Assembly: GCA_051744365.1 (NCBI GenBank)
Contig: JBNJCX010000004.1
Location: 1-64,000 of the forward strand
Direction: 5' to 3'
DNA: 64,000 nucleotides
Source: Gudongella sp051744365
GTDB taxonomy: Bacteria; Bacillota; Clostridia; Tissierellales; Tissierellaceae
Made by a program: the position numbers and the translations under genes. The notes beneath the pieces are model-generated. The model was not told the origin of the DNA. It did no database searches and saw nothing but the letters and a program-made list of their open reading frames with translations. Below are positions 16,943-25,397 of the stretch, in pieces (position 1 is the first letter of the stretch; each line of letters begins with the position of its first letter).

Positions 16943-18166
16943 ATGCTGTTGAAAACCATAGCTGTTGCAGGTACGTATGATAGCAAAAGGGAAGAGTTGA
17001 TGTTTGTTAAGGATGTTCTTGAAGGCCTTGGACTTAATACACTGACCATAAACTGCGGGGTTTTTCAACCGATGGTAAGTACGGATATAAAGAGCATCAA
17101 TATTGCTGCAGAAGTAGGCGAGAACCTAAGAGAGATTGCAGCCAAGAAAGATAGGGCTTTGGGTACTGAGGTCCTTTCCAAGGGCATGGAAAAGATTATT
17201 CCAAGACTTTATGCTGAGGGCAGGTTTGACGGGATTATTTCCCTTGGAGGAAGCGGTGGGACATCCCTTGTAACTCCAGGAATGCGGGCCCTTCCCGTTG
17301 GAGTTCCCAAGGTAATGGTGTCGACTCTGGCATCGGGAAATGTCCAGCAATATGTAGGAACAAGTGACATTATCATGGTTCCTTCAATTGTGGATGTATC
17401 AGGGCTGAATTCAATTTCAACAAGGATATTCACAAACGCTGCCCTTGCAATTGCGGGGATGGTAAGCTTGGAGCATAAGGAGAAGGCGGTCGACAAAAGG
17501 CCGCTTATTGGGGCCACAATGTTCGGCGTTACCACTCCATGTGTAAACAGGGCCAGGGAATATCTGGAGGAGCAGGGATATGAGGTATTGGTATTCCATG
17601 CAACAGGAACCGGCGGAAGGACAATGGAGAGGTTGATTGAGGAAGGATACTTTGAAGGAGTACTTGACCTGACGACAACCGAGTGGTGCGATGAATTGGT
17701 AGGAGGGGTGTTGGCTGCAGGTCCAAACAGACTTGAGGCAGCTGGGAAGGCAAAGGTTCCCCAGGTTGTATCTGTGGGAGCGCTGGATATGGTAAACTTT
17801 GGACCAATTGATACAGTTCCTGAGCAGTTTAAGGGAAGGAACCTGTATAAGCACAATCCAACCGTAACACTGATGCGGACAACCGTTGAAGAGAACAAAA
17901 AACTGGGCGAGATAATCGCCCAAAAGCTTAATATGACTGAAGGTCTGACAGCCTTGATGCTGCCCTTAAAGGGAGTTTCAATGATTGATGAAGAAGGCCA
18001 GCCGTTCTTTGGACCGGCAGAGGACCAGATGCTGTTTGATATGTTAAGGAAGGATATAGACAGAACCAAGGTTGAACTGATTGAAATGGACAACAATATA
18101 AACGATGAGGAGTTTGCATTGGCAGCTGCAAGGAAGCTTTTGGATCTAATAAATGAAAATAATTAG
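16943..18166 (+). CDS. Tm-1-like / UPF0261 ATP-binding domain protein
   Basis: A ~407-residue protein of the UPF0261/Tm-1-like family. The N-terminus KTIAVAGTYDSKREELMFV, GIISLGGSGGTSLVTPGMRA near residue 95 and the C-terminal LPLKGVSMIDEEGQPFFGP are characteristic. The plant virus-resistance protein Tm-1 carries this domain fused to a PEP-hydrolase-like TIM barrel; here the two are adjacent genes, 15 bases apart. The bacterial reaction is unknown. The start is ambiguous: GTG at 16940, ATG at 16943 or TTG at 16949. TTG has the best spacing from GGAAGGG and gives the usual MKTIA start. Base composition looks more GC-rich than the TRAP genes. Confidence 0.85.
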   Translation: MLLKTIAVAGTYDSKREELMFVKDVLEGLGLNTLTINCGVFQPMVSTDIKSINIAAEVGENLREIAAKKDRALGTEVLSKGMEKIIPRLYAEGRFDGIISLGGSGGTSLVTPGMRALPVGVPKVMVSTLASGNVQQYVGTSDIIMVPSIVDVSGLNSISTRIFTNAALAIAGMVSLEHKEKAVDKRPLIGATMFGVTTPCVNRAREYLEEQGYEVLVFHATGTGGRTMERLIEEGYFEGVLDLTTTEWCDELVGGVLAAGPNRLEAAGKAKVPQVVSVGALDMVNFGPIDTVPEQFKGRNLYKHNPTVTLMRTTVEENKKLGEIIAQKLNMTEGLTALMLPLKGVSMIDEEGQPFFGPAEDQMLFDMLRKDIDRTKVELIEMDNNINDEEFALAAARKLLDLINENN

Positions 18167-18181
18167 AGAGGTGATAGTTTC

Positions 18182-19003
18182 ATGGATAGAAATGAAGTGC
18201 TTATAAGATTAAAAGGACAGATCAAGGCTGGCAAGGCCATTATCGGTGCAGGAGCAGGTACCGGCATATCAGCAAAGAGCGCTGAAGAAGGCGGAGTTGA
18301 CCTGATTATAATCTACAACTCCGGAAGGTACAGGATGGCTGGCCGTGGTTCTCTGGCTGGGCTTCTTCCCTATGGAGATGCCAATCAGATTGTCGTTGAT
18401 ATGGGTAGTGAGGTTTTGCCAATAGTCAAGGATACTCCGGTACTGGCAGGTGTATGCGGCACAGATCCCTTCAGGATGATGGATAAGTTCCTAGAGCAAT
18501 TGAAGGCACAGGGCTTTTCAGGAGTTCAGAACTTCCCTACAGTTGGACTGATTGACGGGGTATTCAGACAAAACCTTGAAGAAACCGGTATGGGATATGA
18601 CCTAGAGGTGGAAATGATAGGAAAGGCTCATGAGCTGGGTCTGCTTACAACCCCTTATGTGTTTGATACAGAGCAGGCAAAGAGGATGGCTGAAGCAGGT
18701 GCAGATGTTATTGTTGCACATATGGGGCTGACCACAAAGGGATCAATTGGAGCCCAGACAGCATTGACACTAGATGAGTCAGTAAAGAGGGTGCAGGGGA
18801 TCTGCGATGCAGCCAAAGAGGTGAATCCGGATGTACTTGTAATATGCCATGGAGGACCTATTGCAATGCCTGAGGATGCCAGGTATGTCCTTGAAAGGAC
18901 CATTGGAGTATCAGGATTCTTTGGAGCTTCAAGTATTGAGAGAATTCCAACCGAGGTTGCAATTAGGGAACAGGTTGAGGATTTCAAAGGGATAAGGTTG
19001 TAA
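18182..19003 (+). CDS. Phosphoenolpyruvate hydrolase-like TIM-barrel protein
   Basis: A 273-residue TIM-barrel protein of the PEP-hydrolase-like family. Recognisable parts are LKGQIKAGKAIIGAGAGTGI, DLIIIYNSGRYRMAGRGSL, GLLPYGDAN, GVCGTDPF, GVQNFPTVGLIDG and the final GFFGASSIERIPTE. It is the partner of the Tm-1-like protein and equals the C-terminal half of plant Tm-1. AGAGGTG precedes the ATG, and the 15-base gap means one transcript. The family name comes from a predicted PEP-mutase-like fold, and true hydrolase activity is not established. Confidence 0.85.
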   Translation: MDRNEVLIRLKGQIKAGKAIIGAGAGTGISAKSAEEGGVDLIIIYNSGRYRMAGRGSLAGLLPYGDANQIVVDMGSEVLPIVKDTPVLAGVCGTDPFRMMDKFLEQLKAQGFSGVQNFPTVGLIDGVFRQNLEETGMGYDLEVEMIGKAHELGLLTTPYVFDTEQAKRMAEAGADVIVAHMGLTTKGSIGAQTALTLDESVKRVQGICDAAKEVNPDVLVICHGGPIAMPEDARYVLERTIGVSGFFGASSIERIPTEVAIREQVEDFKGIRL

Positions 19004-19031
19004 AGAGATGTTTTAATAGTATTAAGGATTT

Positions 19032-19067
19032 GGACAGGTAAGCTGAAGTTTTGGTTTGCCTGTTTCT
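19032..19067 (+). terminator. Terminator after PEP-hydrolase-like gene; copy 1 of a repeat
   Basis: GGACAGGTAA pairs with TTTGCCTGTTT across AGCTGAAGTTTTGG. The sequence from GACAGG to CCTGTTT is nearly identical to the terminator at 20274. The T-tract is short and interrupted. Confidence 0.6.
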
Positions 19068-19096
19068 TGCTAATATGGTTTATATAAAGCATATAC

Positions 19097-19125
19097 TTAC
19101 AAATATTTTCAATTGATAGTATAAT
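19097..19125 (+). promoter_or_regulatory. Sigma-A-like promoter for aldo-keto reductase gene
   Basis: TTACAA at 19097-19102 and TATAAT at 19120-19125 have a 17-base spacer. The site is 87 bases upstream of the ATG. Confidence 0.6.
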
Positions 19126-19211
19126 ATTGTAGTATTAGTGTATAGTTTGAAATTTAAATATTTGATCTCTGGAAAGCTGTTTAATAAACAGAAATATGAA
19201 GGGAGATAATC

Positions 19212-20237
19212 ATGGCTACAGTAAAAATTGGTAATACTGGTATTATAGCTAATAAGAATGGGTTTGGAGCTTTGCCTATACAAAGGATTGACAGCTCACA
19301 GGCTAGGCAAATATTAGTCCGCGCATTTGAAGGAGGCATCAATTTTTTCGACACTTCTCGTGCTTATAGCGATAGCGAGCAGAAAATTGGCATGGCATTA
19401 TCGCATGTAAGAGACAAGATACATATTGCAACAAAAACCAAAGCTGGTAATGCAGATGAATTCTGGTCAGACTTGGAGAAATCACTTGGGTCATTAAGGA
19501 CCGATTACATTGACATATACCAGTTTCATAATCCTTCATATTGTCCAAAACCTGGGGATGGCACTGGATTATACGAAGCGATGCTGGAAGCTAAAAGAAA
19601 AGGACTAATCAGACATATTGGGATAACAAATCACAAAATCAATGTAGCCAAAGACGCGATAGAATCAGGTTTATATGAGACTATACAGTTTCCGTTCAGC
19701 TACTTGGCAACGGAGGATGAAGTGAAGTTAGTTGAGATGTGCAGGGAAAATGGGATTGGTTTTATAGCAATGAAATCATTGGCGGGCGGCCTAATTAACA
19801 ATTCAAGGGCAGCTTATGCGTATCTTTCACTTTTTGAAAACGTATTGCCGATTTGGGGAGTACAAAGAATTAATGAGTTGGAAGAATTCCTCGAGTATGT
19901 AAACAATCCTCCTGTGATGACTCCCGAGATAAGTAAATTGATTGAAAGTGATAAGAGTATCCTTTCAGGAGAATTTTGTAGAGGCTGTGGCTATTGTCTA
20001 CCTTGTCCAGCTGGGATTGACATCCCTAATGCAGCAAGGATGTCATTGATGATTAGAAGAGCTCCCACAAAAGGCTTTTTCGGGGAAGATTGGCAGATTA
20101 AGATGAATAAAATTAAAGATTGTATAGATTGCAGGCATTGTTTAGAGAACTGTCCATATGGGCTGGATACGCCGAATCTATTGCGGAGAAATCTGGAAGA
20201 CTATGTTGAGACAATCAAGACCAGTTCAGATATTTAG
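19212..20237 (+). CDS. Aldo/keto reductase with C-terminal 4Fe-4S cluster domain
   Basis: A 341-residue protein. Residues 1-250 form an aldo/keto reductase barrel with catalytic residues in FDTSRAYSDSE (Asp, Tyr), IATKTK (Lys) and YQFHN (His). Residues ~258-330 hold two cysteine clusters, CRGCGYCLPCPAGIDIP and CIDCRHCLENCPYG, as in ferredoxin-type [4Fe-4S] binding. Such fusions are common in anaerobes and probably couple NAD(P)H to electron carriers; the substrate is unknown. GAAGGGAGATAATC precedes the ATG. It has its own promoter and terminator, so it is probably a single-gene unit. Confidence 0.92.
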   Translation: MATVKIGNTGIIANKNGFGALPIQRIDSSQARQILVRAFEGGINFFDTSRAYSDSEQKIGMALSHVRDKIHIATKTKAGNADEFWSDLEKSLGSLRTDYIDIYQFHNPSYCPKPGDGTGLYEAMLEAKRKGLIRHIGITNHKINVAKDAIESGLYETIQFPFSYLATEDEVKLVEMCRENGIGFIAMKSLAGGLINNSRAAYAYLSLFENVLPIWGVQRINELEEFLEYVNNPPVMTPEISKLIESDKSILSGEFCRGCGYCLPCPAGIDIPNAARMSLMIRRAPTKGFFGEDWQIKMNKIKDCIDCRHCLENCPYGLDTPNLLRRNLEDYVETIKTSSDI

Positions 20238-20273
20238 ATGGAAAGAAAAACATAGCATCTAAAGAAAGTATCT

Positions 20274-20311
20274 AGACAGGTTAGCTGAAGTTTTGGTTTG
20301 CCTGTTTTTTA
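20274..20311 (+). terminator. Terminator after aldo-keto reductase gene; copy 2 of a repeat
   Basis: AGACAGGTTAGCTGAAG through TTTGCCTGTTTTTT forms the same hairpin as at 19032, differing at one base in the shared 32 bases, and has a longer T-tract. Confidence 0.75.
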
Positions 20312-20422
20312 TATTGCTCTTCAACAATATGGTTTATTAAAACTTTTGTTGAAAACTTGATGTAAATCAATTAGATTATAGTTAGAAAGTATTTTATTTT
20401 TAGAAAAAAATGGGAGGTAACA

Positions 20423-21322
20423 ATGAGAAAATTAATGGAATGTGTACCAAATTTCAGTGAAGGTAGAGACGAAGCGTTAGTTGAGAAAATCATAGATGAG
20501 GCCAGAAAGATTGAAGGAATAACTATTCTTGACTATTCATCTGACAAGGACCACAACAGATCGGTTCTTACCATGATCGGATCACCTGAAAAGATCAAGG
20601 AAGCTGCAATCAATACAGCAAAAAAAGCTGCTGAGCTTATTGACATGTCTAAGCATGAAGGAGCTCACCCAAGAATGGGAGCGACAGATGTTATACCCTT
20701 TACACCAGTTTCAAATGTGACTATTGAGGAGTGTAGGGAAGTTGCAAATAAAGTTGCAGCTGAAATCGGAAGCTGGGGCATACCAGTTTACATGTATGAG
20801 GAGTCAGCATCAAAACCTGAAAGGCAAAATCTTGCAAAGGTAAGAAAAGGCCAGTACGAAGGTTTCTTTGACAAGATCAAGGAAGAAGAGTGGAAGCCAG
20901 ACTTCGGACCACAGGAAATGAATGTCAAGAGTGGATGTACAGCAGTTGGTGCAAGAGTTCCACTGGTAGCATTTAACATTAACCTGGACACTCCAGATGT
21001 GGAAATTGCAAATGCAATTGCTAAAAAAGTAAGACATATTGGCGGAGGGCTGAGATTTGTTAAGGGTATTGGCCTGAAACTAGAGGAAAGAAACCAGACC
21101 CAGGTTTCAATGAATCTTGTAAACTACGAGAAAACATCCATATACCAGGCTTTTGAAATGGTAAAGATGGAAGCTAGAAGATATGGTGTTAATGTAGTTG
21201 GTAGTGAGGTAATCGGAACAATCCCAATGAAATCACTTCTTGATGTTGCAGAATACTATCTGCAAATTGAGAACTTTGGCATTGACCAGATTCTAGAGAA
21301 AAGATTGTTGGATGAACAATAG
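20423..21322 (+). CDS. ftcD: Glutamate formimidoyltransferase
   Basis: A 299-residue protein matching the formimidoyltransferase half of FtcD, without the cyclodeaminase domain. The N-terminus MECVPNFSEGRD, the catalytic-histidine segment SKHEGAHPRMGATDVIPF near residue 80, and IGGGLRFVKGIGLKLEERNQ are all present. It moves the formimino group from formiminoglutamate to tetrahydrofolate in histidine or purine fermentation. GGGAGGTAACA precedes the ATG. A strong terminator follows. hutD lies 1.2 kb downstream, suggesting a scattered histidine-utilisation set. Confidence 0.95.
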   Translation: MRKLMECVPNFSEGRDEALVEKIIDEARKIEGITILDYSSDKDHNRSVLTMIGSPEKIKEAAINTAKKAAELIDMSKHEGAHPRMGATDVIPFTPVSNVTIEECREVANKVAAEIGSWGIPVYMYEESASKPERQNLAKVRKGQYEGFFDKIKEEEWKPDFGPQEMNVKSGCTAVGARVPLVAFNINLDTPDVEIANAIAKKVRHIGGGLRFVKGIGLKLEERNQTQVSMNLVNYEKTSIYQAFEMVKMEARRYGVNVVGSEVIGTIPMKSLLDVAEYYLQIENFGIDQILEKRLLDEQ

Positions 21323-21343
21323 AAATGATTATTGATGATTTTA

Positions 21344-21371
21344 AGGCTCGCGTAATGCGAGCTTTTTTTTA
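21344..21371 (+). terminator. Terminator of ftcD
   Basis: AAGGCTCGC and GCGAGCTTTTTTTT form a compact GC-rich stem with a five-base loop and eight T residues. Confidence 0.93.
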
Positions 21372-21533
21372 GACAGGAACCTCCGAGATTTGCAGTTTGG
21401 GTTATGAATATCAGAAGAGGAGTAACATCCACTAATAACTGTATAAAAGAGTATATTCATACATTACGGGTATAAGTGTAGATATGAAAACAGATAGATA
21501 ATACTAGAATACCAATACGTAGGAGGTTTTATT

Positions 21534-22421
21534 ATGAATGATAAACAAAGAGATATTATGAAAAATGGCAATGGTTTTGTAGCTGCACTGGATCAGAGTG
21601 GTGGAAGTACTCCAAAAGCACTGTTGGGCTATGGGATAACTAAAGACAAATATGACAATGATGAAGAAATGTTTGATTTAGTGCATAAAATGAGAACTAG
21701 GATTATAACAAGTCCAGGATTTAACTCAGAACATATATTAGCAGCTATTCTTTTTGAACAGACTATGGACCGAAAGGTAGAAGGCATGTTTACGGCGGAT
21801 TATTTATGGGAGAAAAAGGGAATAGTTCCAATTCTTAAGGTAGATAAGGGACTGGCAGATGAAAAGGATGGGGTACAGCTTATGAAACCAATTCCAGAGC
21901 TGCGAGAGTTACTGGATCGAGCAGTTGAGAAAAGGATTTTTGGCACCAAAATGAGATCGGTGATTAAAAAGGCTAATCCAGAATCGATTAAAAGAATTGT
22001 TCAGCAACAATTTGAAATAGGGAATCAAATAATGGCAAAGGGCTTGGTGCCCATTCTGGAACCGGAAGTTGATATTAATAGTGAAGATAAAAGGGAATCT
22101 GAAGAGATTCTTAAGAAAGAGTTACTAAAGCACCTGGATACACTTTCCGAAGGGCAAGAGGTTATGTTAAAACTTTCATTACCGAGTGAAGATGGTTTTT
22201 ATACTGAATTGATAGAACATCCAAAAGTTATGCGTGTAGTTGCTTTATCAGGTGGTTACAGCAGAGAAGAAGCTGTAAGACTCCTTTATAACAACCCGGG
22301 TTTAATTGCAAGTTTTTCAAGAGCGCTAGTAGAAGGTTTAAGTGTTGATCAAAGTGAGAAAGAGTTCAATGATATGCTGGACAATTCAATTACTGAGATA
22401 TATAATGCTTCGATCACCTAA
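21534..22421 (+). CDS. Class I fructose-bisphosphate aldolase
   Basis: A 295-residue protein of the prokaryotic class I fructose-bisphosphate aldolase family. It starts with GFVAALDQSGGSTPKALLGY, has VPILKVDKGL near residue 105, and MLKLSLPSEDGFY near residue 206 with a likely Schiff-base lysine. It cleaves fructose 1,6-bisphosphate to two triose phosphates in glycolysis or makes it in gluconeogenesis, in the cytoplasm and without a metal. TAGGAGG precedes the ATG. It is followed 66 bases later by hutD, with no terminator between. Confidence 0.93.
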   Translation: MNDKQRDIMKNGNGFVAALDQSGGSTPKALLGYGITKDKYDNDEEMFDLVHKMRTRIITSPGFNSEHILAAILFEQTMDRKVEGMFTADYLWEKKGIVPILKVDKGLADEKDGVQLMKPIPELRELLDRAVEKRIFGTKMRSVIKKANPESIKRIVQQQFEIGNQIMAKGLVPILEPEVDINSEDKRESEEILKKELLKHLDTLSEGQEVMLKLSLPSEDGFYTELIEHPKVMRVVALSGGYSREEAVRLLYNNPGLIASFSRALVEGLSVDQSEKEFNDMLDNSITEIYNASIT

Positions 22422-22487
22422 AAGTTAGAATAAAGGAAAGCAAGTCAATAGATCAAGCTTAATAATGGTTTAAGGCAGGGTGTTTAA

Positions 22488-23066
22488 ATGAAAGAAAGAA
22501 TAATCACTAAAAGGGGTTTCATCACAACTAAATGGGCCGGTGGAGAAACAACCCAGCTGGCAATATATCCCCAGGATGCGGTTTTTTTCCAGAAGGATTT
22601 TCTTTGGAGAATTTCATCGGCTACATTTACATCTACCGAATCAAAGTTCTCCGATTTCAGCGGATATCAAAGATATATTCTTCCACTGGAAGGAACCTTA
22701 AGCTTATCCCATAAGGGATTGTATAACAGAAAATTGGAGAAATTCGAAGTTGAGTATTTTGATGGTTCCTGGGATACTTTTTCAGAGAACGCCCTGGACT
22801 GCAGAGACTACAATTTTATTGTAAAGAATGGCAATCTTGCAAAGCTGCAAATCCTAAATAAGGGAGACAAATATACTTTCAAGGGATCAGAAATAGCAAC
22901 CGTTTTCTCTAAGGAAGATTTTGTTCTGGAGCTATGCAACAAAGGAGAGAAAAGGGAAATCGAGGGATTTTCACTTCTGGTTCTTGAAACTGAAGTAGAA
23001 GAAGAGATTAAAATTATAGGCTGTGATTCACCGGTTATAATTACGGAATTCTTAATTGAGAAATAG
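22488..23066 (+). CDS. hutD: HutD family protein
   Basis: A 192-residue cupin-like protein matching HutD: TKWAGGETTQLAIYP near residue 12, FLWRISSATFTSTESKFSDF and GYQRYILPLEG. HutD is tied to histidine utilisation and is thought to bind formiminoglutamate or a related pathway compound, but its exact role is unsettled. Here it is near ftcD and not in a full hut operon. The ribosome site is AGGCAGGGTG. The class I aldolase gene upstream may share its transcript. A perfect terminator hairpin closes the unit. Confidence 0.88.
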   Translation: MKERIITKRGFITTKWAGGETTQLAIYPQDAVFFQKDFLWRISSATFTSTESKFSDFSGYQRYILPLEGTLSLSHKGLYNRKLEKFEVEYFDGSWDTFSENALDCRDYNFIVKNGNLAKLQILNKGDKYTFKGSEIATVFSKEDFVLELCNKGEKREIEGFSLLVLETEVEEEIKIIGCDSPVIITEFLIEK

Positions 23067-23085
23067 AGACAAAATAATTAAATTG

Positions 23086-23130
23086 ACAGACATACCTCTA
23101 GAGCTTGTAGCGGTATGTCTGTTTTATTTT
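23086..23130 (+). terminator. Terminator of hutD
   Basis: ACAGACATACC (23086) and GGTATGTCTGT (to 23122) pair perfectly across a 15-base loop and are followed by TTTATTTT. Confidence 0.9.
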
Positions 23131-23224
23131 ACTAAAAAGTATTATAATATGAAGATAGGTTTTATTAAAGACGATCAGATTTGAAGGAATACTATTAGAG
23201 CAATTAAGAAGGGGGAAATAATTA

Positions 23225-25117
23225 ATGTCTTATATCGGTTATATTGCTCCTACAAGAAAAATGGCCAATATGGCAAGGGAAGTATTTGATGAGCATGGGA
23301 TAGATGTTGTTATTGAAGTGGGATGTCTTGAATCAGGTTTAAAAAAAGCTGAAAAATTGGTGAAGGAAGGTGTACTAGTCCTTATTTCTAGAGGAGGAAC
23401 GGCATTACTCATTAGAAAAAAGCTGGATATACCCGTTATTGAAATACCAATTACTGCGGCAGATATAGCTAAATCAATAGTTGAGGCTTCTAAACTGGGA
23501 AGAAAAATAATTATTATTGGTTTCTTTAATTTAGTACAAGGAATCGAAAACTTTAACCCTCTCTTAAATGTTGATTTAAAGCAAGTATATATCAACAATG
23601 AAGAGGAAGCATATAGAGAAATCTTAAAAGCTAAAAAAGAAGGTATAGAGGTTATTATTGGCGGAGCGATTCAACACAAAATGTCAAGAGAAGAAGGGAT
23701 GAAATCCGTTTTTTTAGAAACTGGGTCCTTGGCAATTTATCATGCATACGGTGAAGCCGAGACTTTACTGAATTCAATTTTAAAAGAACAACAAAAGTCT
23801 CAAGAAACAAGAGCAATTTTTGACTATGCCAGAGATGGTTTTCTAGCTATTAATAAGTACGGTATTGTAACACTTATCAATTCTACTGCAGCTAAGACAA
23901 TGAATTGCAGTGTAGATACGGCTATAGGGAAATCCTTGGATGAAATCGCTCCCAAATTGACAGATTTAAAAGACGTACTTAAGGATGGAAAAGAATGTAT
24001 ACACGACATCAAAAATATTGGACAAATGAATATTATGTACAACAGAATTCCGATAATTGTAAATGAAGAAATTGTAGGAGCCGTAGCTATTTTTCAGGAT
24101 ATTAATGAATTGCAGGAACAAGAAAGAAAAATAAGAAGAGAATTTTACACAAAAGGATTGTATGCCAAATTCACATTTGAAAGCATTAATGGAGTAAGCA
24201 ACAATATAAATACTGCTAAAAGCTTTGCAGAAAAATTCTCTAGGACCAATGCTACGGTATTAATAAAAGGTGAAACCGGAACAGGTAAAGAGATGTTCGC
24301 TCAAAGCATTCACAATGCAAGCTTGAGAAGTACCGGACCATTTGTCGCTGTTAACTGCGCTTCCTTACCGGAAAATCTGTTGGAAAGTGAACTTTTTGGT
24401 TATGTGGAAGGAGCATTTACAGGAGCTTTAAAAAAAGGAAAACCAGGGTTGTTTGAATTGGCACACAAAGGCACTATCCTATTGGATGAGATTAGCGAAA
24501 TTCCTTTAATGCTACAAGGAAGGCTGCTAAGAGTGCTGCAAGAAAAAAGTGTTATGAGATTGGGAGACGATAAAATAATACCGATAGATGTAAGAATTAT
24601 AGCGACGACAAATAAGGATTTGGTTGAGGCTGTAAGAAATGGTGAGTTTAGAGAGGACTTGTTCTTTCGCTTGAACATATTAAGGCTAGACCTGCCACCT
24701 CTAAGGGATAGATTGGAAGATGTAGAAATTTTAGCAAATGATTTTCTTGAGGAATACAACAATAGGAACACGCATTTTATTTTATCAACATCTGCATTAG
24801 ATATTTTAAAAAACCATAAATGGCCTGGAAACATAAGAGAATTAAGGAATCTCATAGAAAGGCTTTCCATCATCTCGACAGCTGACGTCATTGAAGATAC
24901 GCTGATTAAATTATATATAGATGAAACCGATAGGATTTTCAAGAAAGAATTTGAAGATCACAACATAAGTGAAAATTCTAATGAGGTGAATGAAAAGCCT
25001 ACAAAAATAGAAATTTTTAAAATACTGGAAAGGACTAAAAATAACAAAACAAAAGCAGCTGAAGTATTAGGTGTCAATAGAAGCACCTTATGGAGATGGC
25101 TAAGAGAAATGGAATAA
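23225..25117 (+). CDS. Sigma-54-dependent activator, PrpR-N / PAS / AAA+ / HTH
   Basis: A 630-residue bacterial enhancer-binding protein. Residues 1-185 resemble the PrpR N-terminal ligand domain (GYIAPTRKMANMAREVF, SRGGTALLIRKKLDIPVIEI). Residues ~192-295 form a PAS domain. Residues ~325-555 are the AAA+ domain with GETGTGKE, the sigma-54 contact loop GAFTGA, Walker B TILLDEIS, and an FREDLFFRLNILRLDLPPLR block. The last 40 residues contain a Fis-type helix-turn-helix (NKTKAAEVLGVNRSTLWRWL). PrpR domains usually sense organic acids. Its candidate binding palindromes and a sigma-54 promoter lie between it and the operon that follows. Confidence 0.95.
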   Translation: MSYIGYIAPTRKMANMAREVFDEHGIDVVIEVGCLESGLKKAEKLVKEGVLVLISRGGTALLIRKKLDIPVIEIPITAADIAKSIVEASKLGRKIIIIGFFNLVQGIENFNPLLNVDLKQVYINNEEEAYREILKAKKEGIEVIIGGAIQHKMSREEGMKSVFLETGSLAIYHAYGEAETLLNSILKEQQKSQETRAIFDYARDGFLAINKYGIVTLINSTAAKTMNCSVDTAIGKSLDEIAPKLTDLKDVLKDGKECIHDIKNIGQMNIMYNRIPIIVNEEIVGAVAIFQDINELQEQERKIRREFYTKGLYAKFTFESINGVSNNINTAKSFAEKFSRTNATVLIKGETGTGKEMFAQSIHNASLRSTGPFVAVNCASLPENLLESELFGYVEGAFTGALKKGKPGLFELAHKGTILLDEISEIPLMLQGRLLRVLQEKSVMRLGDDKIIPIDVRIIATTNKDLVEAVRNGEFREDLFFRLNILRLDLPPLRDRLEDVEILANDFLEEYNNRNTHFILSTSALDILKNHKWPGNIRELRNLIERLSIISTADVIEDTLIKLYIDETDRIFKKEFEDHNISENSNEVNEKPTKIEIFKILERTKNNKTKAAEVLGVNRSTLWRWLREME

Positions 25118-25124
25118 ACAAGAA

Positions 25125-25174
25125 AACCGTTGCATGCAACAAACATGCAACGGTTAATGCGTTGCGCGCAACGC
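25125..25174 (+). promoter_or_regulatory. Nested palindromes, candidate enhancer sites for the activator
   Basis: Three related elements occur in 50 bases. GTTGCATGCAAC at 25129-25140 is a perfect palindrome. CATGCAACGGTT at 25144-25155 is the inverse of AACCGTTGCATG at 25125-25136. GCGTTGCGCGCAACGC at 25159-25174 is a perfect 16-base palindrome. The outer sites have centres 32 bases apart, about three helix turns. They lie ~150 bases upstream of the -24/-12 promoter, a usual distance for enhancer sites. There is no T-tract, so a terminator role alone is unlikely. Confidence 0.6.
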
Positions 25175-25200
25175 TATTTTGTGAAAGGATCTATTGCGAT

Positions 25201-25239
25201 CTTGGAAAAATTCTGCTTTATAAAATATATTTTTCCAAG
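25201..25239 (+). repeat. Inverted repeat between enhancer sites and sigma-54 promoter
   Basis: CTTGGAAAAAT at 25201-25211 is the exact reverse complement of ATTTTTCCAAG at 25229-25239, with an AT-rich 17-base spacer. It could be a second regulator's site or a bending element. No T-tract follows. Confidence 0.4.
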
Positions 25240-25324
25240 CATGGATTAAAACAGAGCTTGTTGTAAGCAAGTCTTAGTCGTTTAGAGAAAATAGTCTTAA
25301 GTTTATTTGTATTTGTCGATCAGT

Positions 25325-25341
25325 TTGGCATAATAATTGCT
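25325..25341 (+). promoter_or_regulatory. Sigma-54 (-24/-12) promoter
   Basis: TTGGCATAATAATTGCT matches TGGCAY-N5-TTGCW exactly, with the GG and GC elements at correct spacing. It is 57 bases upstream of the first ATG of the dicarboxylate operon, and a sigma-54 activator gene is directly upstream. Confidence 0.85.
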
Positions 25342-25397
25342 TTATATAAGCTGTATGGAATTTATAAGTATATAGAATCATTGAGGGGGTTTGGAGA

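Noticed and set aside
17209..18096. 295-codon minus-strand frame
   Set aside because: Antisense to the well-supported Tm-1-like gene; serine-rich shadow translation with no ribosome site or family match.
25125..25174. Repeated GTTGC/GCAAC units as a CRISPR or a terminator
   Set aside because: Only three short palindromic units with irregular gaps and no T-tract; position before a -24/-12 promoter fits activator sites better.
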